Source of the DNA: Desulfobulbaceae bacterium
GTDB taxonomy: Bacteria > Desulfobacterota > Desulfobulbia > Desulfobulbales > Desulfurivibrionaceae
Reading direction: 5' to 3'
Assembly (NCBI GenBank): GCA_003557565.1
Contig: PWOG01000146.1
Location: 1-23,828 of the forward strand
DNA: 23,828 nucleotides
The position numbers and the translations under genes are program-made. The notes below the pieces were generated by a model, which had not been told where the DNA came from, searched no databases, and worked only from the letters and a program-made list of their open reading frames with translations. Below, one piece after another: positions 1 through 7,710 of the stretch; within the stretch, counting starts at the first letter, position 1; each line of letters starts with the position of its first letter.

Positions 1-2
1 AA

Positions 3-509
3 GATTTACTTATAGGCCGCCCCCTTAAATCGGTTTATCCGATGCGAACCATCATCGGAGCTGGCATGTTGTCCCGGCGGGAAGTGTGGGAGCGCCTTGG
101 CTACTGGGATGACTTGTTCATTTTTTATGGATCTGATGACGATTACTGCAATCGGGCCCTTCACCTCGGGTACGAAGTACTCCTCGTACCGCAGGCCAGA
201 ATGCTGCATGCACATGGAAATGTTAATGCTGAGTTACGGACTCCTAGCAACAGGGATGCAAGCCGCAGGTGGTACCTGATTACTCAAAAACGATACATGT
301 TAATACTGAAGAACCCAAAGGAAACATTGACTCGCTGCCTGATGCGATTAGTTGGTCGTTTTGTCTCCAATCAATTTAAACTTTTTTTCTCACTATGGCC
401 AAAGGGTATGATTCTGTCCACCATGGCCTTTGGAGACTGCATTATAAAGATTACTCGAGTTGCGGCAGCTCGAAAAGATCAGTTCAATGAATCCCGGCGG
501 GCAAGTTAG
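3..509 (+). CDS. Family 2 glycosyltransferase, C-terminal part (5' end outside window)
   Basis: The reading frame is open from base 3, so the gene begins upstream of the window and only about 168 C-terminal residues are visible. They match the C-terminal half of the complete glycosyltransferase at 6628-7587, including IIGA, LGYWD, FYG, DYCNRALHLGYEVL and LHAHG, at roughly 60% identity by eye. GT2 enzymes of this type transfer a sugar from a nucleotide sugar to a growing glycan at the cytoplasmic face of the membrane. The catalytic N-terminal half with the DxD-like motif is not in view, so I cannot tell whether the gene is intact. It lies opposite in direction to, and converges on, the sugar-nucleotide operon that follows. 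The neighbourhood suggests a role in exopolysaccharide or O-antigen assembly. Confidence 0.85.
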   Translation, partial: DLLIGRPLKSVYPMRTIIGAGMLSRREVWERLGYWDDLFIFYGSDDDYCNRALHLGYEVLLVPQARMLHAHGNVNAELRTPSNRDASRRWYLITQKRYMLILKNPKETLTRCLMRLVGRFVSNQFKLFFSLWPKGMILSTMAFGDCIIKITRVAAARKDQFNESRRAS

Positions 510-607
510 ACTTGAGGGGCATTGACCAAAAAGGTTGGACTTTACTGACCACAAACTGTGGTGTGCCAGATCCTAGACAACTGGCAACAACTGGATTGCG
601 CGGAAAA

Positions 608-1885
608 TTATAATTTACCGAGTTCCTCTTCGATTTTTTTGCCACTCAAAAAACTCTGGTCAGTCCAGAGGTAATCCCACTCCCCGAAGCGCCCGATCGG
701 CAGAATTCCACAATTTCTAACATGATTTAAAACGAAATCCCGCCGCTCAATCATTCCTCGGTCGAAAACCACATTGGCATAAGGAAGAATCCTGTAATCG
801 ACGGCAACAATATCGCTCCGTGAAGCCAGCCCCATCTTCTCCACTGCGGTTATAACATGTTCGACCAACGCATCGCCTTCCAACTGCAGTGGTTTGTATC
901 GCGAGAAGTAGATTTCAAACTGCAATGAGCTGCAACCGTGGGGAGCATTGTCCGGCGATTTGCGATAAGGAGCGTGAACCCGGGACGGATAAATATCTTG
1001 GTCATAAATATAAAACCAGAGGTGTTCGCCGGCTTTCGGACTGCTGAAACCCAGTGAGACAAGAGCAATCGAGGTGGCCCACAGGGTTTCAGCTGCTTCC
1101 TGCACGGCTGTTGGTACCCCGGCCAGCATTTTTACCAGGTCGGGCAATGCCACGCTGCTGGCCAGCAGATGATAATATTCCTTGGTTCCGTCGCTGCATT
1201 CGACATAACGCTTTACCGGATCGATGCAAACTGCTTTTTTCCCCGTGCGCAAATCCAACCCTTCCCGCAGGGGATCCATCAGGGTTCGGAAGCCGCCCCG
1301 GCGAGGGTAAAGCATTTCGGGAAGGTAGTAGGTTGGAGGGGTTTGGTCGGTCATCGCCCCAAAGAGCACTTCTTCGAGGGAGGGCCGATAGAGGCGATTG
1401 CCGATCCACTCCGTGCCCATTTGCTCGGAAGGCACCGTCCAGTATTTTTCGGTATAGCGGGCGGGAAATCGTTCGCTTATCACTTTCCCAAACTGCTGCT
1501 CCAGCCACTGCCGGTAATTCGGATCTTCAGTCTGGTCGGGGCGCTCAATAAATCCCAAGATGGCTTTGACCTTCTCTTCCGCCGGCAAAGGGTAAAGGTT
1601 GTTCTGTACGGGATGCTTCAACCAACACCCCTGCTCGTAATTATACGGTCTGGGACGGTGGCTGATGCAGTCGGTCATCGCCAGAATTTTCTTGTAAGGT
1701 TCGTTGTTGCTAAAAGCGAAATGGACAGCGTTGTCGAAGCGAAAGCCATCAACGTGGAAGTGATCGAGCAACCCCCCCCATCGCTGTTTCGCCTCGAAAA
1801 TAACCGCTTCCCGGCCGGCCCGATCCGCGTGCCAAGCTGCTGAGATACCGGCGACTCCACCGCCCAGAACCAAAACTTCCGCCAT
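608..1885 (-). CDS. FAD-dependent oxidoreductase, UDP-galactopyranose mutase / protoporphyrinogen oxidase-like
   Basis: The protein has 425 residues. Its N-terminus is a Rossmann dinucleotide-binding motif (VLGGGVAGISAAW, residues 6-18), followed by an acidic residue and RWGG in the pattern of amine-oxidase/UGM-type flavoproteins. I chose the ATG at 1885 because AAGGAG lies just upstream. An upstream extension of the frame would run through the palindromic element at 1936-2045 and is an artefact. It is the last gene of the operon that makes a CDP-activated 6-deoxy sugar. Relatives in such clusters are annotated as NAD(P)-binding or FAD-dependent proteins. It could be a mutase or a sugar oxidoreductase, and the sequence alone does not decide. 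Substrate unknown. Confidence 0.8.
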   Translation of the reverse strand: MAEVLVLGGGVAGISAAWHADRAGREAVIFEAKQRWGGLLDHFHVDGFRFDNAVHFAFSNNEPYKKILAMTDCISHRPRPYNYEQGCWLKHPVQNNLYPLPAEEKVKAILGFIERPDQTEDPNYRQWLEQQFGKVISERFPARYTEKYWTVPSEQMGTEWIGNRLYRPSLEEVLFGAMTDQTPPTYYLPEMLYPRRGGFRTLMDPLREGLDLRTGKKAVCIDPVKRYVECSDGTKEYYHLLASSVALPDLVKMLAGVPTAVQEAAETLWATSIALVSLGFSSPKAGEHLWFYIYDQDIYPSRVHAPYRKSPDNAPHGCSSLQFEIYFSRYKPLQLEGDALVEHVITAVEKMGLASRSDIVAVDYRILPYANVVFDRGMIERRDFVLNHVRNCGILPIGRFGEWDYLWTDQSFLSGKKIEEELGKL

Positions 1886-1935
1886 CACGATCTCCTTGTT
1901 GAAAAGTTGTAATTGATCACAGAGATCAACCTGAA

Positions 1936-2045
1936 GTAAGCGATCACGGGGCACCGCAGGTTGCAGCAAAGCGGGACGGCGATGCGTGCTCCGGCCCGTG
2001 AGCCGGCCCGATCGCCGCATGATGCGGTGCCCCGTGATCGCTTAC
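1936..2045 (-). repeat. Palindromic GTAAG/CTTAC element, copy 1 (110 bp)
   Basis: The two ends are perfect 23-bp inverted repeats starting GTAAGCGATCACGGGGC. The interior is itself largely self-complementary, so the whole unit can fold into one long hairpin. It lies between the SDR gene and the flavoprotein gene of the minus-strand operon. Aligned with the other copies it reads in the direction of transcription (minus strand). Its right terminus supplies the TAA stop codon of the SDR gene (2044-2042). It is 1 bp longer than the other full copies, and its frame closes near the end. Confidence 0.9.
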
Positions 2046-2902
2046 GAAAAGTTCTGTTCACTTTGGCCAATGGCTGGCAGTTTGGTAGATATTCCCCAGA
2101 AAGCCAAAGGCTCGTAATCAGGATAAGGGTAATAGCCCCGGTTAAGCTGAATATTACTCCCCCTGGCCTGGCAATGCCGGCTAACAAGGTCAAAAACCGA
2201 AACAGGGGCGCCACTGCAGCAGTTAATGACTCCCTGGCATTGCGGGTTGTCGAGGACCAGGGCAAAATACTTCGCAACCTGCTCCACGGGTAAATAGTCG
2301 CGCAATTGATCGCCGGCTGACATATTGAAAACAGGCTTTCCTTCATCAATTGCCCGATCCAGTTGCGACAGCAGGGAGTTTGGATTTTGCCCTTTACCGT
2401 ACATATAAAAAAGGCGCATCCACTGCATAGTAAAGGGAACTTCTTTTTGCAGCAATTGCAAACTCTTGCGCAAGGTGTCCTTGGCCAGGCCATAGGCCGT
2501 TGAAGGATGGGTGTCGGTCTCCTCGGACAAAGGCCCATATTGCATGCCGTACTCAAGGCATGTGCCGGCGACCACCAGATGCTTTATGCCTACGCGAATG
2601 GCGGCCTCCAGGAATGCCAAATCGGCAGCAAGGTTAGTGCTGACATGAAAGAAGTTGCGAAAATCACCAAGACCTGCCCAAGCCAGATGCACGAGCGCAT
2701 CCGGACGGTCATCCGCCTCAAGCAACTCACCGAAGTCTTTATGCAAATCACACTGAATGTACTTGACCCGCTCAAACCATGGCATTGTTTGTGCCCGTTC
2801 AGGATCCCGAACAATGGCAACGACGGAATGCCCTTGATCAAGGAGTTGATCGACAACATGTCTACCAAGAAAGCCGGTTGCGCCGGTAACCCAAAGCTTC
2901 AT
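2042..2902 (-). CDS. NAD-dependent epimerase/dehydratase (SDR), putative CDP-4-keto-sugar reductase
   Basis: The protein has 286 residues and is an extended short-chain dehydrogenase. The NAD-binding GATGFLG (residues 7-13) is near the N-terminus, and the YGLAK motif supplies the catalytic Tyr and Lys. I chose the ATG at 2902 because it overlaps the stop of the methyltransferase gene as ATGA, a translational-coupling arrangement, and GAAGG lies upstream. By position it should be the C4-ketoreductase that finishes the nucleotide sugar; this role is inferred. The TAA stop lies within the terminus of palindromic element copy 1, so the last codons before it may have been altered by the insertion. 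The C-terminus ends QNFS. Confidence 0.87.
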   Translation of the reverse strand: MKLWVTGATGFLGRHVVDQLLDQGHSVVAIVRDPERAQTMPWFERVKYIQCDLHKDFGELLEADDRPDALVHLAWAGLGDFRNFFHVSTNLAADLAFLEAAIRVGIKHLVVAGTCLEYGMQYGPLSEETDTHPSTAYGLAKDTLRKSLQLLQKEVPFTMQWMRLFYMYGKGQNPNSLLSQLDRAIDEGKPVFNMSAGDQLRDYLPVEQVAKYFALVLDNPQCQGVINCCSGAPVSVFDLVSRHCQARGSNIQLNRGYYPYPDYEPLAFWGISTKLPAIGQSEQNFS

Positions 2903-4125
2903 GGCAGGACCTTCAATTCCGGCACTGCGATGACGAATTTTCCTCCCCATGACAACACTTGCTCCTGTTCTTGCAGCACTTCATTGGCAATGTTCCAAGG
3001 AAGGATGATCACCCAATCCGGTTTGAATTTGGCCAGTTCCGAAGGTGGCAATATCGGGATATGGCTGCCGGGCATAAATTTCCCCTGTTTTGAGTTGGCC
3101 GCATCGCAGACATAGTCGATCAAATCACGTTTTACCCCGCCATAATTGATCAAGGTGTTACCCTTGGCGGCGGCACCATAGGCAGCCACAGATTTTCCCG
3201 CGCGCTTTTGCTCAATCAGGAAGGCGACAAAGTCATTTTTGACCTGATCTGCCTTCTGCTGAAACCCCTGATACAAACCAAGATCGCGCAAACCAAAATT
3301 TTCCTCCATATCCAACAGAGTTTGAACCGCTCGTCCGGTTGGCTGCGGGTTATCGGCGTGGCAGCCGTAAACACGGTAACTGCCACCGTGCGTTGGCAAC
3401 TCCTCCACATCAAACACCCGTAATCCGGCCCGGCTAAAAATTTGCGTAACTGATGTTAAGGAAAGATAGGAAAAATGTTCATGATATACGGTATCAAACT
3501 GATTCTTGCCAATCAAGCTCATCAAATGAGGAAATTCCAAGGTAACGGTTCCCCGTTGTTTTAAGATGATTCGAATTCCCTCGGTAAAGTCGTTGATGTC
3601 CGGAACATGAGCATAGACGTTGTTGCCGCAGATCAGATCAGCATACTTACCAACGTTGGCCAGGTCTGAGGCGGTTGAAACCCCAAAAAACTCGCGCAAT
3701 ACGGGAACCCCGATCTTCTCCGCGGCATCCGCGGTGCTGTCCGTTGGCTCTACGCCGAGGCACGGGATGCCTGCAGCCAAAAAATTTTTAAGCAGGTAGC
3801 CATCATTGGATGCTATTTCTATGACAAAACTGTCAGTCGTTAAACCAAGCTGCCCCATCATTTTGACTGCATAACGTTCGGAATGCTCCAGCCAACTCTG
3901 GGAAGTTGAAGAAAAATAGGCGTAATCATGGGCAAATATCTTATCCGCCTCGGTGTAATCCTCGGTCTGCACCAGCCAGCATTGGTCACAGACGTGTATC
4001 TTCAGGGGAAAGTAAGTCTCTGGAGCAGTCAAATCCTTTTCTGCAAGGTAAGCATTCGAAGGCGGCGCACAACCGAGATCAAGAAAAACGTGTTGCAACT
4101 CTTTTTGACAATGCCGGCATTTCAT
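2899..4125 (-). CDS. SAM-dependent sugar C-methyltransferase (TylCIII/TcaB9 family)
   Basis: The protein has 408 residues with the three-part layout of NDP-hexose C-methyltransferases. An N-terminal zinc module has C3, C6, C46 and C49. A Rossmann SAM domain has EIASNDGY at residues 103-110. A C-terminal domain carries GAAAKGNTL. The VYHEHFSY stretch gives Y214, E216 and H217, matching the catalytic Tyr-x-Glu-His of TcaB9 as I recall it. Family members methylate carbon 3 of a 4-keto-6-deoxy nucleotide sugar. The gene overlaps both neighbours by ATGA junctions (4122-4125 and 2899-2902). With rfbF and rfbG upstream, the substrate is probably CDP-activated, whereas the best-studied relatives use dTDP sugars. 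Confidence 0.9.
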   Translation of the reverse strand: MKCRHCQKELQHVFLDLGCAPPSNAYLAEKDLTAPETYFPLKIHVCDQCWLVQTEDYTEADKIFAHDYAYFSSTSQSWLEHSERYAVKMMGQLGLTTDSFVIEIASNDGYLLKNFLAAGIPCLGVEPTDSTADAAEKIGVPVLREFFGVSTASDLANVGKYADLICGNNVYAHVPDINDFTEGIRIILKQRGTVTLEFPHLMSLIGKNQFDTVYHEHFSYLSLTSVTQIFSRAGLRVFDVEELPTHGGSYRVYGCHADNPQPTGRAVQTLLDMEENFGLRDLGLYQGFQQKADQVKNDFVAFLIEQKRAGKSVAAYGAAAKGNTLINYGGVKRDLIDYVCDAANSKQGKFMPGSHIPILPPSELAKFKPDWVIILPWNIANEVLQEQEQVLSWGGKFVIAVPELKVLP

Positions 4126-4673
4126 CTGCTGATTCCTTTAAAAGTTTTTTCCAGGTAACGATGGGACAGATCCTTCGCGGAAATGTCCGTAGGCTCCAGA
4201 GGCCAATCAACTCCGATCAGCGGGTCATCATAACGGACCGCCCCCTCGGCAGCAGGGGTGTAAAGCGCTGTATGGAGATAAAGCAACTCGCTCTGTGCTT
4301 CCAGCACCTGAAACCCGTGGGCACATCCTTCAGGTATCACTAATGCGCGATGGATTGCGGGAGAGAGTTCCATAGACACCCATTGCATAAATGTTGGTGA
4401 GCCATGACGCAAATCCACCGCCACGTCAAAAACCTTACCTTTGAGGCAACGAACAATTTTCATTTCTGCATGCGGCGGATATTGGTAGTGCAGGCCCCGC
4501 ACGGCACCGACGCGACGAGTCACCGAATGGTTGATTTGCTTGATGGTCCTGGCATCAAGGACAGCTTCAAGCTCGTCAACACAGAACAGTCTTGACAATG
4601 AGCCCCGCTCATCCTGAAGCCGCGAGCCCTCAATGATCAACACTCCGGATATGTTGGTTTCAACGACATTCAT
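4122..4673 (-). CDS. dTDP-4-dehydrorhamnose 3,5-epimerase family protein (RmlC-like)
   Basis: The protein has 183 residues from the ATG at 4673, which overlaps the rfbG stop by one base (TGATG). A start at 4694 is possible but less likely. It is a cupin-fold sugar epimerase. H62 in GLHYQ fits the catalytic base, Y138 in LYTP the acid, and SAKD near the C-terminus the usual closing motif. The family epimerizes C3 and/or C5 of nucleotide 4-keto-6-deoxy sugars. Here it follows CDP-glucose 4,6-dehydratase, so the substrate should be CDP-4-keto-6-deoxyglucose or its methylated product. Single- or double-site epimerization cannot be told from the sequence. Confidence 0.88.
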   Translation of the reverse strand: MNVVETNISGVLIIEGSRLQDERGSLSRLFCVDELEAVLDARTIKQINHSVTRRVGAVRGLHYQYPPHAEMKIVRCLKGKVFDVAVDLRHGSPTFMQWVSMELSPAIHRALVIPEGCAHGFQVLEAQSELLYLHTALYTPAAEGAVRYDDPLIGVDWPLEPTDISAKDLSHRYLEKTFKGISR

Positions 4674-5752
4674 CAGGTCAAACCTCCCGCCCATGGAAGC
4701 CCGCGTTTCCCTGCCAGCTCAACGTAGCTCCTCAATTGCGTTAAGCTGATCACATCGCCTGGTTTCAACCAGGTTCGATACCACTCAGCCGTTGCTGCCA
4801 GGCCTTCTTCAAAGGTCCATACGGGCTGCCAAGCAAGTCTTGCTCGTGCCTTATCGTTATCCAGGTAAAGACATTGGGTTTCGTGGGGTTGGGGTTGATC
4901 GCTGCAATACCATTGCAAGTCGGGCAAATTCGGCTGTAAAGCCTCAAGTATCTGCTCAACGCGCCGATTCCCTTCGCGGGCCGGACCGAAATTCCATGCC
5001 TCGGCACAGGCCGGATCCCCTTCCAGCAATCGCTGGCCAAGCAGGAGGTAACCAGAGAGGCAATCCAAAACATGCTGCCATGGCCTCGTTGCCTGTGGTG
5101 ATCTTATTTCCAGGGGGGTTCCTGCGCCTATGGAGCGAATCAAGTCAGGAATCAAGCGATCCTCGGACCAGTCACCACCGCCAATCACATTGCCGGCGCG
5201 GGCCGTAGCCAGCAGAGGTTTTGCCTCTTGGTTAAAAAAGGAACTGCGATAGCTGGCTGCGACAAGTTCGCTGCCTGCTTTGGAAGCACTGTACGGATCA
5301 TGTCCACCGAGAGGATCGATCTCGCGATAGCCCCAAATCCATTCCTTGTTTTCATAGCATTTGTCGGTAGTAACAACAACAATAGCAGCTAAATTACTGA
5401 CATGCCGACATGCCTCAAGGAGGTTGGCGGTTCCCATCACATTGGTGGCCCAGGTCTCCAGCGGGTAGTGGTAGGAACGTCTGACCAGGGGTTGAGCCGC
5501 CAGATGAAAGACAAAATCAGGACTGATTTCGATCACTTTTTTTCGCAGTAACTCATCGTTGCGGATGTCGATCTCGTAGGAGTCGACATCGAGCCCAAGC
5601 AAATCCCAATGGTTTGGTGAACTCTCCGGGGGCAGGGAAATACCCTTGACATCAGCTCCCAGCAATTGCAACCACAATGACAGCCAACTACCTTTAAAAC
5701 CGGTGTGCCCGGTGACCAAAATCTTGCAATTTTTGTAGGTATTATTGAACAT
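4673..5752 (-). CDS. rfbG: CDP-glucose 4,6-dehydratase
   Basis: The protein has 360 residues, the usual size for RfbG. From the ATG at 5752 it shows the NAD-binding TGHTGFKGSW (residues 14-23), HLAAQPLVRRSY, a TTDKCYEN segment and YSASK with the catalytic Tyr and Lys. ARAGNVIGGGDW is highly typical of the family. It converts CDP-glucose to CDP-4-keto-6-deoxyglucose in the cytoplasm. The gene starts two bases after the stop of rfbF and shares one base with the next gene, so the whole set is translated as a coupled operon. A longer frame reaches 5791 but overlaps rfbF without an advantage. Confidence 0.95.
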   Translation of the reverse strand: MFNNTYKNCKILVTGHTGFKGSWLSLWLQLLGADVKGISLPPESSPNHWDLLGLDVDSYEIDIRNDELLRKKVIEISPDFVFHLAAQPLVRRSYHYPLETWATNVMGTANLLEACRHVSNLAAIVVVTTDKCYENKEWIWGYREIDPLGGHDPYSASKAGSELVAASYRSSFFNQEAKPLLATARAGNVIGGGDWSEDRLIPDLIRSIGAGTPLEIRSPQATRPWQHVLDCLSGYLLLGQRLLEGDPACAEAWNFGPAREGNRRVEQILEALQPNLPDLQWYCSDQPQPHETQCLYLDNDKARARLAWQPVWTFEEGLAATAEWYRTWLKPGDVISLTQLRSYVELAGKRGLPWAGGLT

Positions 5753-5754
5753 GC

Positions 5755-6525
5755 TCACCAACGTTTCCAGGGAGCCTGGCCTGTGGTCCAAAGGTTCTCA
5801 AGAAGGTTCTTATCCCGGAGAGTATCCATTGCCTGCCAGAAGCCTTCATGCTTATAAGCCGAAAGTTGACCAGTTTTTGCCAATTGCTGTAACGGATAAT
5901 GCTCCCAGACCGTATCATCACCATCAATAAAAGGCAGCACGCTTGGTTCAAGTACAAAAAAACCACCATTGATCCAGGATCCATCGCCAGTGGGTTTCTC
6001 CTGGAATCGCCGAATCTCGCCGCCATCTATTATATCCAGAGCGCCGAATCGACCAGGGGGCTGTACGGCCGTGACCGTAGCCTGACGCCCCATCTCCTTA
6101 TGGAAAGCGATAAGTTTTGTTATATCGATATCGGATACTCCATCACCATAGGTAAGGCAAAATGTACTTTCTCCTATGTGTTGCGCCACTCGTTTGAGAC
6201 GACCTCCTGTCATGGTACCTTCACCGGTATCGACCAATGTTATCTTCCAAGGTTCAGCGTATTTTTTATGGATTTCCATCTTGTTTTCGCGCAAGCAGAA
6301 GGTCACGTCTGAAGTATGGAGAAAATAATTAGAGAAATACTCTTTGATCACATAGCCTTTATAGCCAAGACAGATAACAAAATCGTTAATTCCATGATGA
6401 GAATACATTTTCATAATATGCCAAAGAATTGGTTTTTCCCCTATCGCAATCATTGGCTTAGGTTTCAAGTAAGATTCTTCACTGATTCTTGTCCCGAACC
6501 CGCCTGCAAGGATTACTGCTTTCAT
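5755..6525 (-). CDS. rfbF: Glucose-1-phosphate cytidylyltransferase
   Basis: The protein has 256 residues, the full family length. The N-terminus has the nucleotidyltransferase signature (ILAGGFGTRISEE) followed by KPKPM. YGDGVSDID holds the metal-binding Asp, and FGALDI and WINGGFFV are characteristic of RfbF. It makes CDP-glucose from CTP and glucose-1-phosphate and is the first committed step for CDP sugars. It is the first gene of the operon. GAGGG lies seven bases upstream of the ATG. Classical partners for 3,6-dideoxyhexoses (RfbH-type dehydrase) are not in the window, so the product is probably not a dideoxy sugar. Confidence 0.96.
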   Translation of the reverse strand: MKAVILAGGFGTRISEESYLKPKPMIAIGEKPILWHIMKMYSHHGINDFVICLGYKGYVIKEYFSNYFLHTSDVTFCLRENKMEIHKKYAEPWKITLVDTGEGTMTGGRLKRVAQHIGESTFCLTYGDGVSDIDITKLIAFHKEMGRQATVTAVQPPGRFGALDIIDGGEIRRFQEKPTGDGSWINGGFFVLEPSVLPFIDGDDTVWEHYPLQQLAKTGQLSAYKHEGFWQAMDTLRDKNLLENLWTTGQAPWKRW

Positions 6526-6627
6526 AACTGTCCCTCTAGTTGTTATATAATCCTTTTTTAATGAAAATAAATTTGCGATCTATATACATCTTCAATACAC
6601 CAGCAAAACACAGATAGAAAATACCAA

Positions 6628-7587
6628 TTATAAAGGATTGTTTACCGCCTTCCTTGAATTACTGAATTGGTCTTTGCGGTTTGCCGCCACCTTTGGAAGC
6701 TTTAAGACACAGTCCCAAAATGCCGACGCGGAAAGCAGCATGCACTTTGGCCAAAGCGAGAAAAAATATTTGAATTGATCACTGACAAATCGCCCAAAAA
6801 ATTGCAACAAGCATCGGGGCATTTGCGTGTCCGGGTCTTTCAGTATAAACATGTACCTCTCTTGAGCATGCAAGCGCCACGTAGTATGTCTATCTCTATT
6901 TTTTACTGCTCGAATTTCTGGGTTAACACTTCCATGCGCGTGAAGCATTTGGGCATGCGGCACCATAAGCACTTCATACCCCAGATGTAAGGCTCGATTG
7001 CAGTAATCGTAGTCCGGCCCATAAAACAAGTACAGTTCATCCCAATACCCCAGGCGCTGCCAGACTTGCCGGTGCGCAAACATGCAGGCACCGATGATCA
7101 TCCGCACTGGATAGGTCGATTTTAGTGGCCGGCCCATTAGTGCATCTTCGAGCAACCCCTCTGCCTTTTCCGTCAAAGACAACATTATAGGATCCACTTG
7201 GTCAGGTTGACGATAGTTAAGTTGCAGGGGAGTGAGCAGAGCGTTCGGGTGTTTTTCTGCTGATGAGACAAGCGCCGATAAGGCTCCGGGGCGGAATTCT
7301 GTATCTTCATTCATCAGGATGATATAATCCGGTTTCATTTCATCGAGGGCGATACGTAGCCCCCGATTAATCACACCTATCACGGGTCGATTGTCTGGAG
7401 TATGTTCAACTCGCACCTTTTCCCCAAATGCGGCCGCCAGTTCCGGACTGCCGTCCGAGGAGCCATTGTCCATAACCAATGCCTGGACTTCTAGATTGTC
7501 ATTTGAAGAGGCCAAAACTGACTTAAGACAGGTTGTGATAAAATCAGCCCGGTTGTATGATGTGATTACCGTAACGACCTTATCCAT
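6628..7587 (-). CDS. Family 2 glycosyltransferase (rhamnosyltransferase-like)
   Basis: The protein has 319 residues. The N-terminus (VVTVITSYNRADF) and MDNGSSDGS are GT-A fold signatures, NEDTEF carries the DxD-like metal site, and GACMFAHRQVWQRLGYWDE and DYCNRALHLGYEV follow the pattern of rhamnosyltransferase-type GT2 enzymes. I chose the ATG at 7587, with GAGAGG upstream; a longer frame to 7659 adds a Cys-rich leader that is not family-like. It is paralogous to the fragment at 3-509. It lies between galE and the CDP-sugar operon on the same strand and may transfer the sugar made there; that link is inferred. Confidence 0.9.
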   Translation of the reverse strand: MDKVVTVITSYNRADFITTCLKSVLASSNDNLEVQALVMDNGSSDGSPELAAAFGEKVRVEHTPDNRPVIGVINRGLRIALDEMKPDYIILMNEDTEFRPGALSALVSSAEKHPNALLTPLQLNYRQPDQVDPIMLSLTEKAEGLLEDALMGRPLKSTYPVRMIIGACMFAHRQVWQRLGYWDELYLFYGPDYDYCNRALHLGYEVLMVPHAQMLHAHGSVNPEIRAVKNRDRHTTWRLHAQERYMFILKDPDTQMPRCLLQFFGRFVSDQFKYFFSLWPKCMLLSASAFWDCVLKLPKVAANRKDQFSNSRKAVNNPL

Positions 7588-7631
7588 AGCAATGCACCTC
7601 TCAAAAATCAGATAATTTGGCCAACAGCAAA

Positions 7632-7645
7632 CACTGCATGCAGTG
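7632..7645. promoter_or_regulatory. Perfect 14-bp palindrome upstream of the glycosyltransferase
   Basis: CACTGCATGCAGTG is fully self-complementary and lies 45 bases before the glycosyltransferase start, in the 123-bp gap to galE. It could be an operator half-site pair or a short hairpin in the mRNA. No U-run follows on either strand, so it is not an obvious terminator. Confidence 0.3.
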
Positions 7646-7710
7646 ACCTCCAATACCATTACACCACTGCCCAGCCAAACATTGTCATCAATCTTGGAGT
7701 TTTAACGCCG

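Noticed and set aside
548..562. ACCACA-AAC-TGTGGT hairpin between the convergent genes as a terminator
   Set aside because: Only a 6-bp stem and no U-run on either strand; not enough for a call.
1886..2020. N-terminal extension of the flavoprotein
   Set aside because: It is read mostly out of element copy 1; the ATG at 1885 has a strong ribosome site directly before the Rossmann motif.
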